DNA from: Diplodia intermedia
Taxonomy: Eukaryota > Ascomycota > Dothideomycetes > Botryosphaeriales > Botryosphaeriaceae
Direction of reading: 5' to 3'
Length of the DNA stretch: 60,182 nt
Assembly (NCBI GenBank): GCA_021495925.1
Contig: JAKEKT010000143.1
Span: 1-60,182, forward strand
Notes under the pieces: model-generated
Seen by the model: the letters and a program-made list of their open reading frames with translations, nothing else
Told to the model about the DNA's origin: nothing
The model's database searches: none
In this document: positions 55,300 through 60,182 of the stretch, in pieces
Position numbering within the stretch: the stretch's first letter is position 1
Layout: every line of letters begins with the position of its first letter
Translations under genes and position numbers: made by a program

Positions 55300-57071
55300 T
55301 TACTACGACTGACCTCGGGTCGAAGGCCAGTCCATCCGCAATCGAAGACGTCAATGGCAAGGTTGCAGGGCGGGCGGGCGTGGTGATGGAGCCTCGGCTT
55401 GGCCAGTCAGTGAGATGGTGGTGGGCTTTATGGCGCGCGTGTTGGGGTTGCACAGCTGAAGCGATATGGAGGCAAGAGGACACTTGGAGGCTTCTCAGGC
55501 GGCAGGGGAGCGGGCTCAGAGGCACGGATCGCGGGCCAGTGTGGGTTGGGGGATGGGGGCGGCGGGTGTGAAAGTGATGATGGGGTGCGTCTGGCGTGTA
55601 AATGGGGCCGGCGGGTGGCTCAGCTTGACGCGCAGGATTTGACAGCAGGCAGTGGCAATGGAGTGACGAGGTTCGAAAAGCTCCGAGAAGCGCGGCGGGC
55701 AGAGCCAACTACGTCTTTGTATTGGGGTTCTGCGCTCTTACTCGCCGGCCGTCATGTGCTATTTGGGAAGTGCCAGGGGCAGGGATGGGCGTGGGTCAGG
55801 AAATACGCAGAAGAATAGAAAACATGATGCGACCAGGCGGGCGGAAAATTTGATCCTTCCTAGCATGGCGCTGGGCAACGATGTTCATGCAGGATGGCAC
55901 GGCGCGCCCTCAGCCAGGATCGCCCTGGGGCCCTCCGTGGCGGTCGTGATCCGAGGCGAGGGTGCTCAGTCGCGGCGCTGATGACGTGTCGGGCGGTTTA
56001 TCAGAGCCGGCGGGCACGCTGGACTTGGTCGAGGCGGCCAGTCACGGCGGCTGGGCGGTGAACTGCTCCAGGGATGCGTAGGGCAGGCTGGCGGCTGGCG
56101 GCTGGTGACCTGGCTGGAGATCTGCGCAGCGCGGGTGCACTATACGAAGTCAAATCGGCGTGGAGCGGTGAAACCGCGCGGCCGCAACGGCGCTCGCAGT
56201 GCGACTCCACGTGAAGCCGCCAGGCACAGGCACACGTTGCCGCGGGCGTGGCGTGACGCAGAGAACCGGTTTCAGCGGGCGTGGTGGTGATGGGGCAGAT
56301 CCGGCGCGCTGGGTTGACGCCCAATGTTCAGGCTTCGCTAACTGCGGGAGACCCGCTAGCTGCCAGCCTGCGCACGGCAGTTGCAGCAGCAGTGGCTCCA
56401 GCGCGCACCCACGCCTCCAGATGATTCCCGCGAGATCACCGCGATGCGCAGCGCAAGTCATCCGACGGCCGCTGAACCAAGTGACGCATGCTGCCGGCCC
56501 CGCGCGGCGCCTCGCAGCCTGGTCAATGGCGGTGAGGCCCACGCCCCGCGGTTGGAGGGCGAGGCTGGTGCAGCCGCGTGCTGCGAGGTCGACCTCCATC
56601 ATGCGCCAAGCGCTGGGTTCCCCAGCGATAGGGCCGAACCGCCTCACGCCCCAAGATTGATCGATCTGGCCCGCCTCAATCAACTGCGCGCTGCGCAGCC
56701 GCGCTAAGCCTTCGCCTGCGCGCGCCTGGTGCTCCCGCCGGCGCCGGCGCTGCGCTGAGGTTGGAAATAGGCGGCAGTGTGTCGCTGCAGCAGATCGCTG
56801 CGCATTGGCTACCGCCCTGCCGGTGCGCGCTCCCAGCAGCTGCCTGCCGACCGGGGCCTGCGCGGACTCACCACCACCGCCGCCAGCGCGAACCGCGAAC
56901 CGCCGCTAGAACACAAAGCCGCAACAACGGCCGCCTCGACCGCGCTTTCCGACGACCACGGCGAGTCCAACCCACCGCTCCACGCACAGCTCCGTCGGCG
57001 CCCCTCAGCGCCCCTCCGCGCCCCTCAGCGCTGCCAGACCCACCGGTCAGCGATTCGAGCCCCCAGCCACC
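55300..57071. other. Divergent intergenic stretch
   Basis: Lies between the Myb gene (minus) and the tubulin cofactor gene (plus). It should contain the missing first exon of the Myb gene, near 55300-55700, and both promoters. No further gene is supported. GC-rich throughout. Confidence 0.4.
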
Positions 57072-59068
57072 ATGTCGCTCCAGCCCGCCCATGACGTGCC
57101 GCTGCTCGTCTCGTCGCCCAACACGGCGTCGGAGCGCCGCGTCACGCCCTCGTGGTCGCTTGCCCACCTGAAGACCCGCCTCGAGCCTGTCACCGGCATC
57201 CCGGCCTCCTGCCAGAAGCTCACCCTGCGGATCGGCTCGCAGCCGCCCGTGCCTCTCGACGCGCCCGACGACGACGCAACCCTGCTGTCAAACTTTCCTC
57301 TGCAGCCGTACGCCGAGATCTACGTAAGTGCTGTTTCCATGCCGTCGGTGCCATGCTCTCGTATCCGCTTGTTTGGAACTCCAACATGCCCGCGCCTCGC
57401 TGCGCCGCCCCCCGTGGCGCTCTCTCCTATTGCCTCTGTGTAGCCGCGGACCGTCGCCTCTGGAGGCACAGCAGTCGATCTGAAGATCCGTGTCTCGCTG
57501 GCTCTGCGCTGCAGGTACCGGCTGAAGCAGCAGCGACTCCATACGCGATGGCGCTATTGCTGACTGACGCGGGCGTTCCCCAAGCGGACGCCCCTGGTTG
57601 AACGCCCTGGTCCGTCACTGCTTCTGCACAAGACTGCTTCTTCCGGGCTCCGGCTGGCTGGGGTTCGCAGGCAACACCCTGGGAGCCGAGCCGCTTCCCC
57701 CACCGCCCAGCGAGCAGTTGGATCACCGCCTTGTTCTTCCACTACGCCGTGTCACGGCGTCAACGCCTGGTCATGCGTCACATGGACATGGCCTGTTAGT
57801 TTGCCCGAGCAAGCTGCGCGCATCCATGCAGAAGAACCAGCCGGACGGCATCTCTTGTGTCCACATGAACTGCCTGCCCGCTGGGGGCCTCGCAGCTGCC
57901 ATGTAGCCTATGCCGTTGTGTACATCTGCTGTTACGGCTCGCGGCGTGATCGGACCAGACGTCCAACCTGCAGCGCCACCGCTACTTATCACCTGCCCAT
58001 GGCCAATCGAAGTGACAAGGCGCCAGCGCATCACCTCCTTCGCTGGACCGCCGTTGAGGCGCTTCATCTCTCATCCGTAGCATTTGTCACACCTTCCCGA
58101 GCACCCTACTGACGTGGCTGATAGGTCGATGATACGCGCCCGGCCGGTGCCCGGACTGACTTCACCGATGTTTCTGCGGTTGAGAAGTACGTGATGCCTG
58201 CCGATGAGTATGAGACGCGCAACGACAGCGTGCTGGCCTGGAAGAGGAAGCAGAAGCTTGGCCGCTTCGACCCTAACGCTGGAACCATCGAGGAGCAAAA
58301 GGTCAAGGCGCTTGAGCGCGAGGTCGAGGAGAGAGGTACGCATGTCATGTTCCACCTCTACCCGTTCGCCCTGTCCTTTGCTTTTTTTTTTCAAGCCACT
58401 GTTCATCCGCACATTGCCGACGGGAAAAAGAAAGGGTCGAAGGATAGCAGTGTGGGGGTTCAATCATTCCATCTGTTCACCTTCTCTTCCCCAGAGCTGC
58501 ACCTTGTTTCCAATTTCCACTTCCTCCATGGCTGCATTACTTGGATCCTTGCTCTTGGTATACATTTGTCAGCTTGGCGGCACACCAGCCACGCTCAACA
58601 AGCGAGCCTCAGCCTCAGCTGAGTGAGCGGCCTGGCAGAAGACAGGAGATCCGAGACTCCTCAAATCTCAACTTCCCCCTTATTCCTCCTTCAGCTCAAC
58701 GATGCACCATCAAAGAGACTTTCCACTCGGGCCATTTCCCCCCTTCATTCAGAAGAAAGGCTTCCCACTAACAGAACAAACCTTTAGGCATCACCGTCGG
58801 CTCCCGCTGCCAGCTTCTCCCCGCCGCCACCGACGGCCGTCGCGGCACCGTCGCCTTCATCGGCCCCATTCCCGAGCTGCCCCCGCCGGCGGGCCCCTGG
58901 GTCGGCATCACGCTGGACGAGCCGACGGGCAAGAACGACGGCTCGGCCAAGGGCACGAAGTACTTCGAGTGCAAGCCCAACTGCGGCGTCTTCGTTCGGC
59001 CCGAGAAGGTCGAGGTGGGCGATTTCCCCGAGGTGGATGAGTTTGCGGAGGAGATGGAGGAGATTTGA
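57072..59068 (+). CDS. alp11: Tubulin-folding cofactor B (Alp11), CAP-Gly protein
   Basis: Cofactor B binds alpha-tubulin and, with cofactor E, helps form or dismantle tubulin dimers in the cytoplasm. Three exons (57072-57323, 58125-58335, 58788-59068) give 247 residues, like human TBCB (244). Residues 1-84 form the ubiquitin-like domain (VTPSWSLAHLKTRLEPVTGI to LQPYAEIY). The middle has KYVMPADEYETRNDSVLAWK then RKQKLGRFDP, and a coiled region EEQKVKALEREVEERG. The C-terminal CAP-Gly domain reads ITVGSRCQLLPAATDGRRGT to GTKYFECKPNCGVFVRPEKV, with GKNDGSAKGTKYF containing the GKNDG signature. The tail is acidic and ends EEMEEI, lacking a DEL-type finish. Introns of 801 and 452 nt are unusually long; joins preserve frame and family sequence. 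Confidence 0.94.
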
Positions 59069-60182
59069 ACGAGGCAGGACATGGTTGCTGTAGCGGGAAC
59101 GAGCATTGTCCTCGCTCTCGAAAGGAAGAAAAGCGTGGTTACTAATGTGCCTCGGGTTGCGATGTATAAATTTGTGTAAATCATCATGGCTTTCAGGCAT
59201 AGACTAGGAACGGAAAAAGCATCGACTATTTTCACCACCACCACCATTACTACTCGGGCACAACAATCACCAGGGAAGCTTGGGCACGTTGAATATCGCA
59301 TGTAGGAGTCGTGATTTTGCAAATGCTTTCGTCGTCTCTACCGATCTTTTTTTCCCTTTCAACGCAATGCTCTCGACGGACGGAGCAAAGAGAAAGGAAA
59401 GCAGCGCCACTACCACTACTGAGTCTTTCCGACCCTCTCTTCCGCGGCCGGCCAGCTCTTCGATAGTTCATTCAAGGCAACCCACTAATCGCCGTCCTCC
59501 TCCTGCCTCCACCCCAAAGCAGGCAGTGCACTTCGTTCCGGCCGCGCGCTCAAAAAGCCGACGCGAGACACCACCCACCATTCTCCCTCTTCGGATCGCT
59601 TTCCGTTTCCTTAGCGCCGGCATATACATCGGTTGTCGCATCAAACAACCGAGAAGAGGGAAAAATCTCACACGAGAGAGGGCAATATCCGACGGGGGGA
59701 CGGACACCGGGTCCGAGCAACCGGAGCCCGAGCCCGTCGTACTCACTAACGATCCGAAGTTGCCGACGTTAGGTTGGCAGAAAAAGCTCCGTGTTCCTTT
59801 CGTCTATCTCGGGTTTAAATCTTGCACTATAACACAGACGGCGGCGGCGGCGGCGGCGGCGGGGATCTCGATGCATCTGCTCGCTTGTTAGTTCCCGCCG
59901 CTACTACTTACTAGGCGTCTTTTTTTCTTGGTCGGCATTATTTTCTGTGGCGGGGAGGGGAGGGGAGGGGGCACAGGGTGGCAGATAGGGCAGGACTACT
60001 AGGACCAGGGCACGTACGTACGCACGCACGCACGCACGCACGTGCTCTGGTGGGGGTGGAGAAGCAATATTATATGATGGAAATAAAAAATGGTGGTGGC
60101 TTGTCGATGGGTGAGAAACCAAGGAAGCCACGAAGATGGCGGTAGCGAGTGACGCGGGGCTGTCGCGCTGGTTCATGGTGTC
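59069..60182. other. Right end, no supported gene
   Basis: Contains the 3' UTR of the tubulin cofactor gene. A 203-codon plus-strand frame at 59280-59891 is Ser/Pro/Arg-rich without recognisable domains, so I do not call it. A GGC run lies at about 59841-59862. Confidence 0.45.
60011..60042. repeat. (CACG)n / (TACG)n tetranucleotide repeat
   Basis: About 32 bp of ACGT and ACGC units near the right edge of the window. Confidence 0.9.

Noticed and set aside
59280..59891. 203-codon plus-strand frame ending in poly-Ala
   Set aside because: Composition is simple-sequence-like and it overlaps the probable 3' UTR of the tubulin cofactor gene.

Overview
The window looks like nuclear DNA of a filamentous ascomycete (Pezizomycotina); I cannot name the class. 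The evidence is short GT..AG introns with CTRAC/CTGAC-type branch sites, GC-rich coding sequence, long CT/GA-rich intergenic stretches, and fungal proteins such as a Mif2/CENP-C with AT-hooks and an Hda1 deacetylase with an Arb2-type C-terminal domain. I found no rRNA, confident tRNA, CRISPR array or bacterial-type operon. Fourteen genes are supported in about 60 kb, so the region is gene-poor, with several 2-5 kb gaps of low-complexity sequence.

Layout. 1-5410: no supported gene. 5411-6885 (-): RAD23. 9241-10728 (+): four-TM membrane protein. 15009-18770 (+): large proline/RG-rich orphan. 19716-20817 (+): TIF6/eIF6. 21971-22501 (-): probable RNase P/MRP subunit Pop8, divergent from 23047-24702 (+): ESS2/DGCR14-like nuclear protein. 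About 25.1-27.4 kb: AT-richer island with miniature inverted-repeat elements and a broken reading frame. 27482-28600 (+): secreted intradiol dioxygenase. 29050-30243 (-): fungal protein of unknown function. 31393-32132 (-): COX5. 34505-35770 (+): GAPDH. 37389-40438 (+): HDA1. 43661-44404 (-): possible winged-helix protein. 46314-50720 (+): Mif2/CENP-C. 53050-55299 (-): Myb/SANT protein with Gln and His tracts. 57072-59068 (+): tubulin cofactor B (Alp11).

Most genes are housekeeping: proteasome shuttle, ribosome biogenesis, RNase P, splicing-associated factor, respiration, glycolysis, chromatin, kinetochore and tubulin folding. There is no biosynthetic cluster or operon-like pathway. The accessory part is the AT-rich island, the secreted dioxygenase and the dispersed miniature elements.

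The most notable observations are: (1) a six-copy family of roughly 70-90 bp inverted-repeat elements; (2) one copy nested inside a second, 30-bp-TIR element flanked by TA; (3) a predicted 1987-nt intron splitting the cupin domain of CENP-C; (4) an 801-nt and a 452-nt intron in the tubulin cofactor gene; and (5) two competing splice acceptors 16 nt apart in HDA1, the upstream one of which would remove the whole C-terminal domain. Exon boundaries were read by eye from reading frame, splice consensus and expected family continuity; no alignment or RNA evidence was available.
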